Source: Flavobacteriales bacterium
GTDB taxonomy: Bacteria > Bacteroidota > Bacteroidia > CAIKAF01
Direction of reading: 5' to 3'
Assembly (NCBI GenBank): GCA_018401695.1
Contig: JAGYKD010000002.1
Coordinates: 174,636 to 238,635, forward strand
Length of the DNA stretch: 64,000 bases
The notes beneath the pieces are model-generated. The model was not told where the DNA came from. It saw nothing but the letters and a program-made list of their open reading frames with translations, and ran no database searches. This document shows positions 18,221 through 27,087 of the stretch, in pieces. The position numbers and the translations under genes were made by a program. How positions within the stretch are numbered: position 1 is the first letter of the stretch; every line of letters begins with the position of its first letter.

Positions 18221-19243
18221 CTAAGAACCCAAACGCTCCAAACCGGCTTTAGCCACGTTTAGTTCGGGTTCTTGATTGAGTGCTTTTTCAAAAAAAATTC
18301 GGGCGCTATCTTCTTGTCCCAACAATTCCAGTGCATAGCCTTTATGGTAGAGCGCCAGATAAAAATCAGGTTCGCGGCTTAAGGCCCGGTCGAACCAAGT
18401 AAGCGATTCGGTTGGTTTTCCTTCCTCAAACAGAAAAATATAGCCAATGTTGTGTATGCTGGGCACATGGTTTTTATCGAAGGCTAACAAGTCTTGATAC
18501 ACCCGAATGGCTTCTTTTGGCCGTCCATGGTATTGCAGATAATAGGCCAGTCCATAATATGCTTCCTGTTTAGTGGGATTTACAGCAATAGCATTTTGGT
18601 AATAATCAATGGCCAAGTCGTTGTTTTTTGTTGCGTGAAGATTGGCCAATTGCATATAGGCATGAAAATAAGTCGGGTCTTGCTCTACTGCCGTTTGAAA
18701 TGAAGAAATCGCCAAATTGGTGTCGCCGGTTTCCGCAAAAATCATTCCTTTGGTAAAATAGGTTCTTGCCTCAAAAGGATCCAATAAAATAGCTTTGTCT
18801 AGGTATTCAAATGCGGATTGGTATTGCCCCAGATAATATTGGAGTTCACCCATCCTCAAATTGGCGTCTAAATTATTGGGGTCTAAAGCCAAGGCCTTTT
18901 GAATGGTAGTCCTAGCTTGCTCTACTTCGCGGGTGGTGTAATATAAGTCTGCGGCATGCAGCAAAATGTCTGTTCTAAAGGAATCCAAACTCAAAGCCTG
19001 TTCTGCATCCATTAAGGCTTTATTAAACACCTCTTGTTCGGCGTAATACTTGGATCGAGCAAACCAAGCATCTACGTCTCCCGGACTTTCGGTGACTTTA
19101 CGATTGAGTCTTCCTATAGTGCTGGTGCTGTCTTGGGTTTCTTGGGCAGGAGTTTTCCCTCCGGTTTCGCAGGAACTCAAGGAATGTATGGCCAAGCAAA
19201 TCAAACCGACTCTTAGGAAGGAGGATACCACAGCGTTTTGCAT
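18221..19243 (-). CDS. TPR-repeat lipoprotein
   Basis: 340 aa. The signal peptide ends in a lipobox-like LSSC (Cys near residue 25). The remainder is consecutive tetratricopeptide repeats from about residue 45 to the end, with typical LDPNNLDANLRMGELQYYLG-type spacing of about 34 residues. It is probably an envelope scaffold protein of unknown partner. Its ATG shares a base with the recA stop (TAATG), so it is the second gene of a recA operon. Confidence 0.85.
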   Translation of the reverse strand: MQNAVVSSFLRVGLICLAIHSLSSCETGGKTPAQETQDSTSTIGRLNRKVTESPGDVDAWFARSKYYAEQEVFNKALMDAEQALSLDSFRTDILLHAADLYYTTREVEQARTTIQKALALDPNNLDANLRMGELQYYLGQYQSAFEYLDKAILLDPFEARTYFTKGMIFAETGDTNLAISSFQTAVEQDPTYFHAYMQLANLHATKNNDLAIDYYQNAIAVNPTKQEAYYGLAYYLQYHGRPKEAIRVYQDLLAFDKNHVPSIHNIGYIFLFEEGKPTESLTWFDRALSREPDFYLALYHKGYALELLGQEDSARIFFEKALNQEPELNVAKAGLERLGS

Positions 19244-20244
19244 TATTTAGCGGTAATCGCTTCTTTGATTTTGCTTTCAATTTCTTCGGCCAAATCGGGA
19301 TTGTCTTGAAGCAGGGTTTTAACGGCTTCTCTTCCTTGACCGAGTTTGGTTTCGCCATAGCTGTACCAAGAACCGGATTTTTTGAGCACGTCGGTTTCCG
19401 AACCAATGTCAATCAATTCCCCTAATTTGGAGATTCCACCCCCATACACAATGTCGAATTCGGCCATTTTAAAGGGGGGCGCCAATTTATTTTTCACCAC
19501 TTTTACGCGGGTTCGATTTCCCACTAAGGTATCGCCGTCTTTAAGCTGGCCGGTGCGTCGTATATCTAGCCGCACAGAAGCATAAAATTTCAGGGCATTA
19601 CCTCCCGTTGTGGTTTCCGGGGAGCCATACATTACTCCGATTTTTTCGCGCAATTGGTTAATAAATACACAGCAGCAGCCGGTTTTGGAAATAGAGGCGG
19701 TGAGTTTTCGGAGCGCTTGGCTCATTAAGCGGGCTTGCAATCCCACTTTTGAATCGCCCATTTCTCCTTCCAGTTCACTTTTTGGAACCAATGCGGCAAC
19801 CGAGTCAATAACAATAATGTCTATGGCACCGGAGCGAATGAGATTATCGGCAATTTCTAATGCTTGCTCCCCATTGTCTGGTTGAGAAATAAGTAGGTTT
19901 TCGGTGTCCACCCCCAATTTTTCGGCATAAAAACGATCGAAGGCGTGTTCGGCATCTATAAAAGCGGCTATTCCTCCTTTGCGCTGTGCCTCTGCCATAG
20001 CATGCAAGGTTAAGGTGGTTTTGCCGGAAGATTCAGGACCGTAAATCTCCACCACCCGACCTTTGGGATAGCCACCAATGCCCAAAGCCAAATCTAGCGT
20101 TAAAGAGCCGGAGGGAATTACTTCGGCTGCTTCAATGGCCGAATCGCCCATACGCATTATGGTGCCCTTGCCGTAGGTCTTTTCTATACGGTCTAGGGTC
20201 ATTTTTAAGGCTTGTAACTTCTCTTTATTTTCCGTCGATGCCAT
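19243..20244 (-). CDS. recA: recombinase RecA
   Basis: 333 aa from ATG 20244 ([14 protein letters not shown]). An ATG at 20256 adds four residues, but a promoter -7 match at 20266-20273 would put transcription start almost on it, so I favour 20244. Motifs: Walker [10 protein letters not shown], the Walker B strand [19 protein letters not shown], loop L2 region [20 protein letters not shown] in its usual place, and C-terminal basic/acidic tail. It drives homologous recombination and SOS induction. It overlaps the TPR lipoprotein gene downstream. Confidence 0.97.
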   Translation of the reverse strand: MASTENKEKLQALKMTLDRIEKTYGKGTIMRMGDSAIEAAEVIPSGSLTLDLALGIGGYPKGRVVEIYGPESSGKTTLTLHAMAEAQRKGGIAAFIDAEHAFDRFYAEKLGVDTENLLISQPDNGEQALEIADNLIRSGAIDIIVIDSVAALVPKSELEGEMGDSKVGLQARLMSQALRKLTASISKTGCCCVFINQLREKIGVMYGSPETTTGGNALKFYASVRLDIRRTGQLKDGDTLVGNRTRVKVVKNKLAPPFKMAEFDIVYGGGISKLGELIDIGSETDVLKKSGSWYSYGETKLGQGREAVKTLLQDNPDLAEEIESKIKEAITAK

Positions 20245-20265
20245 AAAATTTGTCATTTAACACTT

Positions 20266-20273
20266 CAAATATA
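20266..20273 (-). promoter_or_regulatory. recA promoter -7 element
   Basis: CAAATATA on the plus strand reads TATATTTG on the minus strand, a perfect TAnnTTTG match, 10-22 bp upstream of the candidate recA starts. No LexA-like palindrome is obvious next to it. Confidence 0.55.
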
Positions 20274-20438
20274 CGACTAAAATCTTTTGATGCTACCCCA
20301 AAGTTATTAACAAGAGGTTGATAATAGGCACTTTTTATAGGTTTTGCAAACAAAAGAAAATGCCATATTTTTTGTCTATACTCTATAGTAATATAGAATA
20401 ATTACAAGGGGCTCCTTAAGTCTAAAACTTAAGCCGTG

Positions 20439-20909
20439 TCAGAGATTGGCTAAAGCTTCTCTAATTTGCTCGCTGTGGCTCTTGCTTTGTACTTTCTTAA
20501 ATACCTTAACTAGTTTACCCTCCGGGTCAATCACAAAGGTGTTTCTGTTGGTGCCCATATACTTGCGTCCATACATGTTTTTCTCCACCCAAGTTCCATA
20601 CTTTTCATGTACGCTCTTGTCCTCGTCAGCAACCAATTGAAAAGGCAAATCGTATTTGGCAATGAACTTTTGGTGACTTGCGGCGCTATCGCTGCTAACC
20701 CCAATAACCTCAAACCCTTCTTTTTTAAGGTCCTCATAGTTGTCTCTCAGGTTGCAAGCTTCTGCCGTACAACCGGGAGTGTCGTCTTTTGGATAAAAAT
20801 ACAAGATCACATGCTTGCCCCTAAAATCGGAAAGCTTAATGGACTTTCCGTCCTGATTTTTTGCTTCAAAATCCGGGGCCATGTTTCCTGCTTCGGGTAC
20901 ATTACTCAT
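20439..20909 (-). CDS. bcp: thioredoxin-dependent peroxiredoxin, Bcp type
   Basis: 156 aa, full length. The PRX fold is shown by FEAKNQDGKSIKLSDFRGKH and VILYFYPKDDTPGCTAEAC: peroxidatic Cys in PGCTAEAC with a nearby second Cys (AEAC) as in Bcp/PrxQ. NTFVIDPEGKLVKVF completes the fold. It reduces hydroperoxides in the cytoplasm using thioredoxin. Single gene with no obvious operon partner; the gap 20245-20438 to recA has no gene. Confidence 0.95.
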   Translation of the reverse strand: MSNVPEAGNMAPDFEAKNQDGKSIKLSDFRGKHVILYFYPKDDTPGCTAEACNLRDNYEDLKKEGFEVIGVSSDSAASHQKFIAKYDLPFQLVADEDKSVHEKYGTWVEKNMYGRKYMGTNRNTFVIDPEGKLVKVFKKVQSKSHSEQIREALANL

Positions 20910-20979
20910 AGCTGTTTGTTTTTAGTTCTATTTCTATGGATGCTAACAATCCCCATGGGGATTTGTTATTTCCTAAGGT

Positions 20980-21726
20980 TTATTTGCTCCCTGCCGGTTT
21001 CCACACCGTTTCCACTTGGCAACGCACGGTAATCATGCCGGGCAATCCGGGTACGTCGCTGGTTTCTTCCATCCGCAAAGGCCTATCCTCCGGAAGCAAT
21101 TGGGGCTCGTTTAAACTCCAAATGGGGTCGTAAAAGCGGTGCGTGCAACCTTTGGAAATCATGTTGGCCAACTCCATAGATCCGCTTCCGCTGCCCTGCA
21201 CGCCCAAAGCCGCCAACTGCTGCTGGGCCTTTTGGACGGCCTGTTGCAGCGCCTGTTGTTCGGCATTGCTCAAATCCGTAGTGGGCTCAACTTTCAAAAT
21301 AGTAAGATCCGGATTGGAAGCCAGTTGTATCAATTTGGCATGAATTTCATCCTTGCTTAGGGGAAAGTAAAAGGACAGCATTACCTCCGGCACGGTTCCG
21401 GTTTGGCGCACACCACGGCTCCGCCAAACCACCGGCAATCCGCTTTCTACCGAAAAACTGGTGGTCGTTCCTTGATTCATTTCCTTGCGAAAGGCATCGA
21501 TTTGCTTTTGGGCATCTGCATATGCCGCTTTATAATCCGCACCGCTGCCTTTCAACATTACTTCCACACGGTAGTATTGGGGCATGGCATATCCTAAACC
21601 TTCGGTATGTATATGCAGCGATTCCTTGGGCAATACCTGTCCTTGCAAACCCAAAGCACTAATAATCATAGTTATAACAAATTGTGCCTTCGACAGACCA
21701 AAGGGTAGAAATCTAGCTTGTTTCAC
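20980..21726 (-). CDS. exported SIMPL-like (DUF541-like) protein
   Basis: 248 aa with an N-terminal hydrophobic signal (about residues 12-30) ending near GLQGQ. The layout resembles SIMPL/DUF541 envelope proteins: beta strand, Ala/Gln-rich helix (YKAAYADAQKQIDAFRKE), strand, helix (EQQALQQAVQKAQQQLAALG) and a C-terminal strand (MITVRCQVETVW). The resemblance is in pattern and in DAQKQIDAFRKEM only, so the family call is tentative. It starts inside the 3' end of nth (14-bp overlap) and probably shares its transcript. Confidence 0.5.
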   Translation of the reverse strand: MKQARFLPFGLSKAQFVITMIISALGLQGQVLPKESLHIHTEGLGYAMPQYYRVEVMLKGSGADYKAAYADAQKQIDAFRKEMNQGTTTSFSVESGLPVVWRSRGVRQTGTVPEVMLSFYFPLSKDEIHAKLIQLASNPDLTILKVEPTTDLSNAEQQALQQAVQKAQQQLAALGVQGSGSGSMELANMISKGCTHRFYDPIWSLNEPQLLPEDRPLRMEETSDVPGLPGMITVRCQVETVWKPAGSK

Positions 21727-22375
21727 GATTTAATTTTTTTTGTTGTTTTTCATAATAGGCGCAATAGGCTTGCAAACCGCAACCAGCGCAAAGCGGTGTT
21801 CTCGCTTTACATACATAGCGTCCATGCAAAATTAACCAATGGTGGGCTATATGTACCTCCTCCTCCGGAATGAATTTCATCAACTGGTTTTCTACCTCAA
21901 GTGGAGTCTTGGCTCGGTACACCAAGCCAAGCCGTTGGCTCACCCGAAATACATGGGTGTCCACAGCCATGGCTGCCTTGTGAAAAACCACACTGGCAAT
22001 TACATTGGCGGTTTTTCGACCTACCCCCGGCAATTGCATCAACTCGGCTTGACTCTCCGGTACCTCTCCCTCAAAATCCTCCACCAACATCCTGCCCAAT
22101 CCGGCCAAATGCTTGGCTTTGTTGTTGGGATAACTGATGGATTTGATGTACGGAAAAATTTCCTCCGCATCTACCTCGGCCAAGGCCTTTGGGGTCGGAA
22201 AACGATCAAACAACGCAGGCGTGGTTAAATTTACCCGCTTGTCGGTGCATTGCGCCGAAAGTACCACAGCTACAAGTAATTGAAAAGGATTTTCGTAAGC
22301 TAATTCGGTCTCAGCCACAGGCATGTGCTGCCTAAACCAAGCCAAAATTTCTTTATAACGCTGTTCTTTTCGCAT
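21713..22375 (-). CDS. nth: endonuclease III
   Basis: 220 aa from ATG 22375 (MRKEQRYKEIL); an in-frame ATG at 22402 would add nine residues that look non-native. It carries the helix-hairpin-helix LPGVGRKTANV with the catalytic Lys, the catalytic Asp in VDTHVFRVSQRL, and the 4Fe-4S cysteine cluster C-x6-C-x2-C-x5-C near the C-terminus. It excises oxidised pyrimidines in base excision repair. Upstream lies a strong GC palindrome. Confidence 0.95.
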   Translation of the reverse strand: MRKEQRYKEILAWFRQHMPVAETELAYENPFQLLVAVVLSAQCTDKRVNLTTPALFDRFPTPKALAEVDAEEIFPYIKSISYPNNKAKHLAGLGRMLVEDFEGEVPESQAELMQLPGVGRKTANVIASVVFHKAAMAVDTHVFRVSQRLGLVYRAKTPLEVENQLMKFIPEEEVHIAHHWLILHGRYVCKARTPLCAGCGLQAYCAYYEKQQKKLNRETS

Positions 22376-22451
22376 GGGCGACAACGAAAATACACAAACC
22401 AACCTAAGGTTTTTTTATTTGTCCGCCTTTTCCCGCCCTTACCTTTAGCGT

Positions 22452-22545
22452 CCTTGCTCCGGCGGGGCAGGGCTAGGCGCTGCGGGGTCCCCCAAAAAAC
22501 TTGGGGGCCTCCTATCGCCAAGCCCTGCCAACCGCCCGAGCAAGG
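22452..22545. repeat. 94-bp imperfect palindrome upstream of nth
   Basis: CCTTGCTC at 22452 pairs with GAGCAAGG ending at 22545. The arms continue inward through GGCAGGGCT/AGCCCTGCC and enclose a central hairpin CCCCC-AAAAAACTT-GGGGG. As RNA or single-stranded DNA this would be one long hairpin. No coding potential. Confidence 0.6.
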
Positions 22546-22586
22546 CCGGCTACCGGTGCGGTCGGGGGCGGAAATCTCGCTCCGAA

Positions 22587-23000
22587 TTATGGCACAACGT
22601 TAAACTCAATGATGGAAAGAAAGTATTCAAAAGTGGCTGTTCCACAGCAGTTGCGGGCTGCATGCAAGCGCACCTGATCGCCGGCCTTTAGCCACATAGG
22701 CATTCGGCTAAAGCTGTCAATCCGAATCCCCACAAATCCTCCTCCGGCATCTATTTCAATTTTTTGGGTAACCGAACCACTTAAGTCTGCAGAGGCTACT
22801 TCTATCTTCCAAACTTTACCGGCCGGTACAGTCCAGCTGGGACTATTGTAGGACCAACTACCTGTGGCACTTCCCGAATGACTCACTACTTGATTAAACT
22901 GCAAACTGCCCTGAGCATTTGCCGTGTTTCGAACTAAAACTAAGCTCAAAAAGCTTAACCAAAATATTACTTGGCCAAAAGTGAATGTAAATCGAGGCAT
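22587..23000 (-). CDS. small exported beta-sandwich-like protein, unknown function
   Basis: 137 aa with a signal peptide ending at NANA (about residue 28). The mature part is Gly/Ser-rich with alternating strands, including SWTVPAGKVWKIEVASADL and MPMWLKAGDQVRLHA, plus a Cys-Cys pair (RNCCG). The VPAGKVWKI phrase is common in exported Bacteroidota proteins that end in jelly-roll or sorting-type domains. I recognise no family with confidence. Its start is preceded by a gap (23001-23264) that contains only a possible gene remnant. Confidence 0.6.
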   Translation of the reverse strand: MPRFTFTFGQVIFWLSFLSLVLVRNTANAQGSLQFNQVVSHSGSATGSWSYNSPSWTVPAGKVWKIEVASADLSGSVTQKIEIDAGGGFVGIRIDSFSRMPMWLKAGDQVRLHAARNCCGTATFEYFLSIIEFNVVP

Positions 23001-23155
23001 AGCGTAGGGTGTTTCTTGTTCATGCCTTCAAAAATAGGATTTCCTTTGCCCAAACCTTACCTAAAAAGTAAATAAACAAACAAAAACTTTACTGTTGTAT
23101 TTTCTGTTATTCGTTTTGTATCTGCTCTAATCTTTTCCTTTTTTTCAAGACAACC

Positions 23156-23257
23156 ATGTATTCCACCGTAGGTGCCGGTTTCTCCAAAGCCCGATGCTAT
23201 CAAACCAATCAACCGGGCACCCAAAGCGGAAACGGACAGGTGATTATTACTTGGTAA
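23156..23257 (+). pseudogene. possible C-terminal remnant of an exported glycine-rich protein
   Basis: From ATG 23156 to the TAA at 23255-23257 the frame reads a 33-aa tail ending QSGNGQVIITW. That ending is reminiscent of the C-termini of glycine-rich exported proteins, and there is no matching N-terminal part upstream. Short and uncertain. Confidence 0.25.
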
Positions 23258-23264
23258 GGACCTA

Positions 23265-23966
23265 CTACAAGTAAAAGGCTCGGCAAAGCTCCTCAAATTC
23301 GGGACTCCTTTTTTCTCCGCTTGCATATAAAGTAAGCTGTTGAACTTCCAGCGGCACCTGCTCCCGTCCCCAAGAGCACAAATGTCTGGAAACAGCCTTG
23401 GTTGAGGTACTGCGCACTAAGGTATGTGCTTGCAAATGCATGCCGGTATGCATGGCTTGTTGCCAAAACGCAACGCTTACTTCCGGCAAAATCATGTGAA
23501 TACGTCCTTCCTCGGTGAGTTGATCCCGCATCCACTCCGCCCATTCCCACGGCAGATTTGTGTCTCCGTGCCTTGCGCTTTCTATATCGGTGTTTGGGTT
23601 TTTGGTATGATTTAAAAAATAGGGCGGATTACACAGCAAATCATCTACGGGCTGCGGGGATTTCCAATGCGGAATGGTACCCTCAAACAGACGTAATTTT
23701 TGATAAAACGGACTTTGGGTAAAATTGAATTTGGCTTGTTCCAAAGCATTTGGATGCCGTTCTACTGCCCAGACCTGTCTTTTAGGATTCCGTTGGGCTG
23801 CCATTAGGGCCAAGATCCCAGTCCCTGTGCCAGCATCCAAAATGGGGCCCTTTCCGGCACTTGTTTTGGCCCATGCCCCCAACAATACAGCATCCGTCCC
23901 CAGACGAAAGGGCGCTAAATGCTGATGGAGCTCAAATTGCTTAAATCGAAAAACCGAGCTAGCCAT
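23265..23966 (-). CDS. tRNA1(Val) (adenine(37)-N6)-methyltransferase, TrmN6/YfiC-like
   Basis: 233 aa from ATG 23966 (MASSVFRFKQFELHQHLAPF). A longer open frame upstream crosses the promoter and has no family features, so I reject it. Class I SAM motifs: DAGTGTGILALMAAQR and the acidic AVERH. The N6-adenine methyltransferase catalytic motif is NPPYF. The opening F-x-F-K-Q-F-x-L-x-Q and GTDAVLLGAW are typical of the YfiC group, which methylates A37 of tRNA1(Val). Divergent from the GNAT-like gene at 24045. Confidence 0.88.
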   Translation of the reverse strand: MASSVFRFKQFELHQHLAPFRLGTDAVLLGAWAKTSAGKGPILDAGTGTGILALMAAQRNPKRQVWAVERHPNALEQAKFNFTQSPFYQKLRLFEGTIPHWKSPQPVDDLLCNPPYFLNHTKNPNTDIESARHGDTNLPWEWAEWMRDQLTEEGRIHMILPEVSVAFWQQAMHTGMHLQAHTLVRSTSTKAVSRHLCSWGREQVPLEVQQLTLYASGEKRSPEFEELCRAFYL

Positions 23967-23970
23967 GCGG

Positions 23971-23978
23971 CAAATGTA
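23971..23978 (-). promoter_or_regulatory. -7 promoter element for the tRNA methyltransferase gene
   Basis: CAAATGTA on the plus strand is TACATTTG on the minus strand, a perfect TAnnTTTG. It ends 4 bp before ATG 23966, so the transcript would be leaderless or nearly so. This supports the chosen start. Confidence 0.55.
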
Positions 23979-24044
23979 AAGCACCAAAACAGTACAAAGG
24001 AATATTTTAGGAAAATCCGTTATTTGTAGTGCAATTAAATAGAT

Positions 24045-25190
24045 ATGAGCGACGTATTTATAAAACCAGTTTCCTCCAAAGCCGAACTCCGTCAGTTCAT
24101 GAAACTCCCTTGGCGCATTTACGAAAACGATCCGGTCTGGGTGGCACCGCTTTGGGGCTCTTATAAAAAGGTTTTTGATCCCAAACACAACCCCTTCTTT
24201 TTGCATGGCACCATGGATTTGTTCATTGCCTTGCGCAACAACAAGGTAGTTGGTAGGGTAGCCGCCATCGTTAATCGCTTGCACAACGAAACCTGGAACG
24301 ATAAGGTGGGCTTCTTCGGTTTTTTTGAATGCGAAGATGACCAAGAAGTGGCCAATGCGCTTCTGGATGCCGCAAAGGCCAATTTAGCCGAAAAAGGCTT
24401 TACCCACATGAGAGGCCCCGCCAGCCCATCTTCTAACGAAGACTATGGGGTAATGATCGACGGATTCGAAGAGCAACACGTAATTCTTAGTACCTACAAC
24501 GCTCCTTGGTACTTTAATCTCTACCATACCTATGGTCTGGAACCCATCAAAACCCTCTACGCTTTTAGATTTGACGGTAAAAAAATTGTGCACCAAAATG
24601 CCGAACGCATCGAGCGCATAGAGAATGCCCTTGCCCAGCGCCTGGATTTCGAATTGGTCAATCTGAATATGAAACGCTTCGAAGAAGGGGTGAAAACGTT
24701 TAAGGGATTATTCAACAAGGCTTGGGGTACTACCTACAACCATGGCTGGGTGCCCCTCACCGACGAAGAGTTTGATTTCATTACCGGCGACCTTAAACAA
24801 ATTACCGATCCGCAATTGGTAATGTTCGCCAAAGTAAAGGGCGAAATTGTAGGCGGTTGCATTTGTTTGCCCGATTACAACGAAGTCTTTAAGTCTTGGA
24901 AGGGTCAGCTTTTTCCCTTCAACTGGATAGACATGTTCACCAAAGCCAAAAAAATCAAATGCATCCGCATTGTAATTTTAGGCGTGGTACCCGAATATCA
25001 AAAGCGGGGTCTGGATGCACTTATGTACCTTCAAATTGCGAAACGGGGCTTGGCGCGTGGAGCTACTTGGGCGGAAGCCAGCTATATTGTAGAAGACAAC
25101 GAACCCATGAAAAAACCTTTACTCAATATTGGTGGCGAAATTTATAAAACCTACCAGGTTATGGAACAATCCATTCCCTCAAATGCTTAA
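24045..25190 (+). CDS. GNAT-like acetyltransferase-fold protein (paralogue of 57975-59168)
   Basis: 381 aa. The opening FMKLPWRIYENDPVWVAPL, then KVVGRVAAIVNRLHN and GFFGFFECEDD, define a Bacteroidota family with an N-terminal GNAT-like half. The second half contains a GNAT acetyl-CoA-type loop VPEYQKRGLDALMYLQIAK. It shares this layout with the protein at 57975-59168. Function unknown; N-acyl transfer is inferred from fold only. Followed 6 bp later by a membrane protein gene, so probably an operon of two. Confidence 0.7.
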   Translation: MSDVFIKPVSSKAELRQFMKLPWRIYENDPVWVAPLWGSYKKVFDPKHNPFFLHGTMDLFIALRNNKVVGRVAAIVNRLHNETWNDKVGFFGFFECEDDQEVANALLDAAKANLAEKGFTHMRGPASPSSNEDYGVMIDGFEEQHVILSTYNAPWYFNLYHTYGLEPIKTLYAFRFDGKKIVHQNAERIERIENALAQRLDFELVNLNMKRFEEGVKTFKGLFNKAWGTTYNHGWVPLTDEEFDFITGDLKQITDPQLVMFAKVKGEIVGGCICLPDYNEVFKSWKGQLFPFNWIDMFTKAKKIKCIRIVILGVVPEYQKRGLDALMYLQIAKRGLARGATWAEASYIVEDNEPMKKPLLNIGGEIYKTYQVMEQSIPSNA

Positions 25191-25196
25191 TCTTTA

Positions 25197-25748
25197 GTGC
25201 TAAATCGTGTACGATACCTGTACCGCCGGGTGCTGCTTTTGCTGCTGCCCATGCGCGCATACCTCATAGAATCTCATTTGAGTTCCGAAGAGGTCTTGCT
25301 GCGCTTAAAAAGCATTATTTACGAAGACCGCCTCTATTTTATGAAGTCGCCGGATACCCAAAAACCATTTACCGGCCGCTTTTACCCCCAACGTTTCACC
25401 GCCATTCGAAACCATCCCAAACCCTGGAAACGCCGAATAAAAATCCGAGGCTATTGGCACAACAGCGAAGATGGCAAAGTAATGGTGCGCCTCATGATGT
25501 CCAACCCTTTCTCGCCTTTTAATTTCTTTTTTTTGGGCCTGATGTACACCATGTTTTTGTTGTTTTGGCCCGAACCCTTCAATAACCCTTGGTTAAACGT
25601 AATCCTTTGGTTGGCCCCTCTACTTGCTATGTTTTTGTTTACCAACATTTCTTTTCAAGGCATTTACAAACAAGAAAAAAGACGGTTTTTTAAGCTGCTT
25701 AAGGGCATCCGTGTTCCGGAATCCAAGGCCCGAAAAATGGGCTATTAG
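25197..25748 (+). CDS. membrane protein of unknown function
   Basis: 183 aa if started at GTG 25197; ATG 25251 (MRAYLIESHLSSEEVLLRL) is a shorter alternative with better opening sequence. Two adjacent hydrophobic helices lie at about residues 105-145 (FFFLGLMYTMFLLFW and VILWLAPLLAMFLF). The N-terminal soluble part is basic and may form strands. I recognise no family. Coupled to the GNAT-like gene by position. Confidence 0.65.
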   Translation: MLNRVRYLYRRVLLLLLPMRAYLIESHLSSEEVLLRLKSIIYEDRLYFMKSPDTQKPFTGRFYPQRFTAIRNHPKPWKRRIKIRGYWHNSEDGKVMVRLMMSNPFSPFNFFFLGLMYTMFLLFWPEPFNNPWLNVILWLAPLLAMFLFTNISFQGIYKQEKRRFFKLLKGIRVPESKARKMGY

Positions 25749-25801
25749 CAGCAATTATTTCGCATTTTCCCCTCCGGCAAAGCATATTTTCTCCTTGTAC
25801 G

Positions 25802-25809
25802 TACCTTTG
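25802..25809 (+). promoter_or_regulatory. -7 promoter element for the glycosyltransferase gene
   Basis: TACCTTTG is a perfect TAnnTTTG match, about 44 bp upstream of ATG 25853, in the gap after the membrane protein gene. No clear -33 TTG at ideal spacing was found. Confidence 0.45.
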
Positions 25810-25852
25810 CCGCAAATAACCCTCGGCCCTTGGCCTTTTTTTTCCAATACAT

Positions 25853-26920
25853 ATGCACCTAGTCTTCGATGCCAAAAGGGCCTTTGTAAATGGAACCGGT
25901 CTCGGCCAGTATGCCAGAGCCCACCTTAGAATGGTAGCCCAACACCTCGGAGGCCAAGCCATGACCTTGTGCAGCCCTTTTAGCCGCATACCTTCCTTTG
26001 AAGAGGAAATGAAAGAAGCCGGCGCTAACATCGTCTTTGTTGGTAAAGGGGCCTTTTGGCGCTCAAAACACCTGCCCAAAATCGCCGCACAATCTGCCGC
26101 TACTGCTTTTCATGCCCTAAGTCCTGAAGTGCCCTCCGGCATTCAAGCACCCACCATCGTGACACTTCACGACCTCATTCCCTTCGAAAATCCTGCCTAC
26201 CATCGCTTCCCCGATGTGTTTTTGTATAAGCTCAAAAGCTCCAAAGCACTAATTCGTGCCGATAAAGTCGTTTCGGTAAGTGCCCGCACCGCCACGGTGG
26301 CAGCACGATTCTTTCCCTCCCTAAGCTCAAAAATCGAAGTGATTCCTCCCGTTTTTGTGCCCGCACCCGAGTGGAAATCACAAGTCTCGACCCAATATCC
26401 CAAACCTTATCTTTTGTATGTAGGAAGCCAAGACCTCCGTAAAAATATGGGAACGCTCCTTAGGGCCTTTGCCGCATCCAAGATTCGCCATGATCTATCC
26501 TTGGTGCTTGTAGGTCCTTTGGGAAGCATGACCCGCTCTTGGCAAGAGTTCGCACGCAATATGGAAATGGAAGACCAGGTACACTTTGCAGGCAGCGTTT
26601 CCGAAGCCCAAAAGGCCGCTTGGTACCGTGGGGCACAGGCCGTAGTCTATCCCTCCCTGCTCGAAGGCTTTGGTTTGCCTGTACTCGAAGCGCTCTATTT
26701 TCAAAAGCCGGTCCTGACCGTGCAAGACAGCAGCATGGAAGAAGCCGGTGGATCCTTAGCACACTACCTGCCCGGATTGGATGTCAGAGCTTGGACTCAA
26801 GCCATAGAAAACATTCAGGAAATGACTCCACCCAAAGCTGAGACGCTCCAAAAACACCTGCAGCAATTTTCTGCAGAGGCCCTTTGGTCCGCATGGAAAA
26901 AGGTCTATGGCCTTAGTTGA
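25853..26920 (+). CDS. glycosyltransferase family 4
   Basis: 355 aa, GT-B fold. The N-terminal LVFDAKRAFVNGTGLGQYAR loop is typical of GT4 enzymes, followed by VTLHDLIPFENP. The C-terminal half has YVGSQDLRKNMGTLLRAF, VHFAGSVSEAQKAAWYRGA and the donor-binding E-x7-E block PSLLEGFGLPVLEAL. It transfers an activated sugar; acceptor unknown. Single gene between two transcription units. Confidence 0.9.
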   Translation: MHLVFDAKRAFVNGTGLGQYARAHLRMVAQHLGGQAMTLCSPFSRIPSFEEEMKEAGANIVFVGKGAFWRSKHLPKIAAQSAATAFHALSPEVPSGIQAPTIVTLHDLIPFENPAYHRFPDVFLYKLKSSKALIRADKVVSVSARTATVAARFFPSLSSKIEVIPPVFVPAPEWKSQVSTQYPKPYLLYVGSQDLRKNMGTLLRAFAASKIRHDLSLVLVGPLGSMTRSWQEFARNMEMEDQVHFAGSVSEAQKAAWYRGAQAVVYPSLLEGFGLPVLEALYFQKPVLTVQDSSMEEAGGSLAHYLPGLDVRAWTQAIENIQEMTPPKAETLQKHLQQFSAEALWSAWKKVYGLS

Positions 26921-27075
26921 GTAATTTTTTTGGCCAATCCCATTTGGCGCTTTAGGTAAAAATAGCACACAATTCTGCCGGCCCAAACTCCATCCTTACC
27001 AACTTTTAGTGCCTTTACAAACTTAAGCTAGCTTTAATTGCTATTCCGGGCTAGGCCAAAACGCCCCAAATCCTC

Positions 27076-27083
27076 TATTTTTG
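27076..27083 (+). promoter_or_regulatory. -7 promoter element of the cca-miaA unit
   Basis: TATTTTTG is a perfect TAnnTTTG. It ends at 27083 and ATG starts at 27088, so transcription is expected to begin at or within a base or two of the start codon (leaderless mRNA). Confidence 0.55.
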
Positions 27084-27087
27084 CCCC

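Noticed and set aside
23967..24344. N-terminal extension of the tRNA methyltransferase frame
   Set aside because: It crosses a perfect -7 element and the divergent gene, and the family start is MASSVF at 23966.
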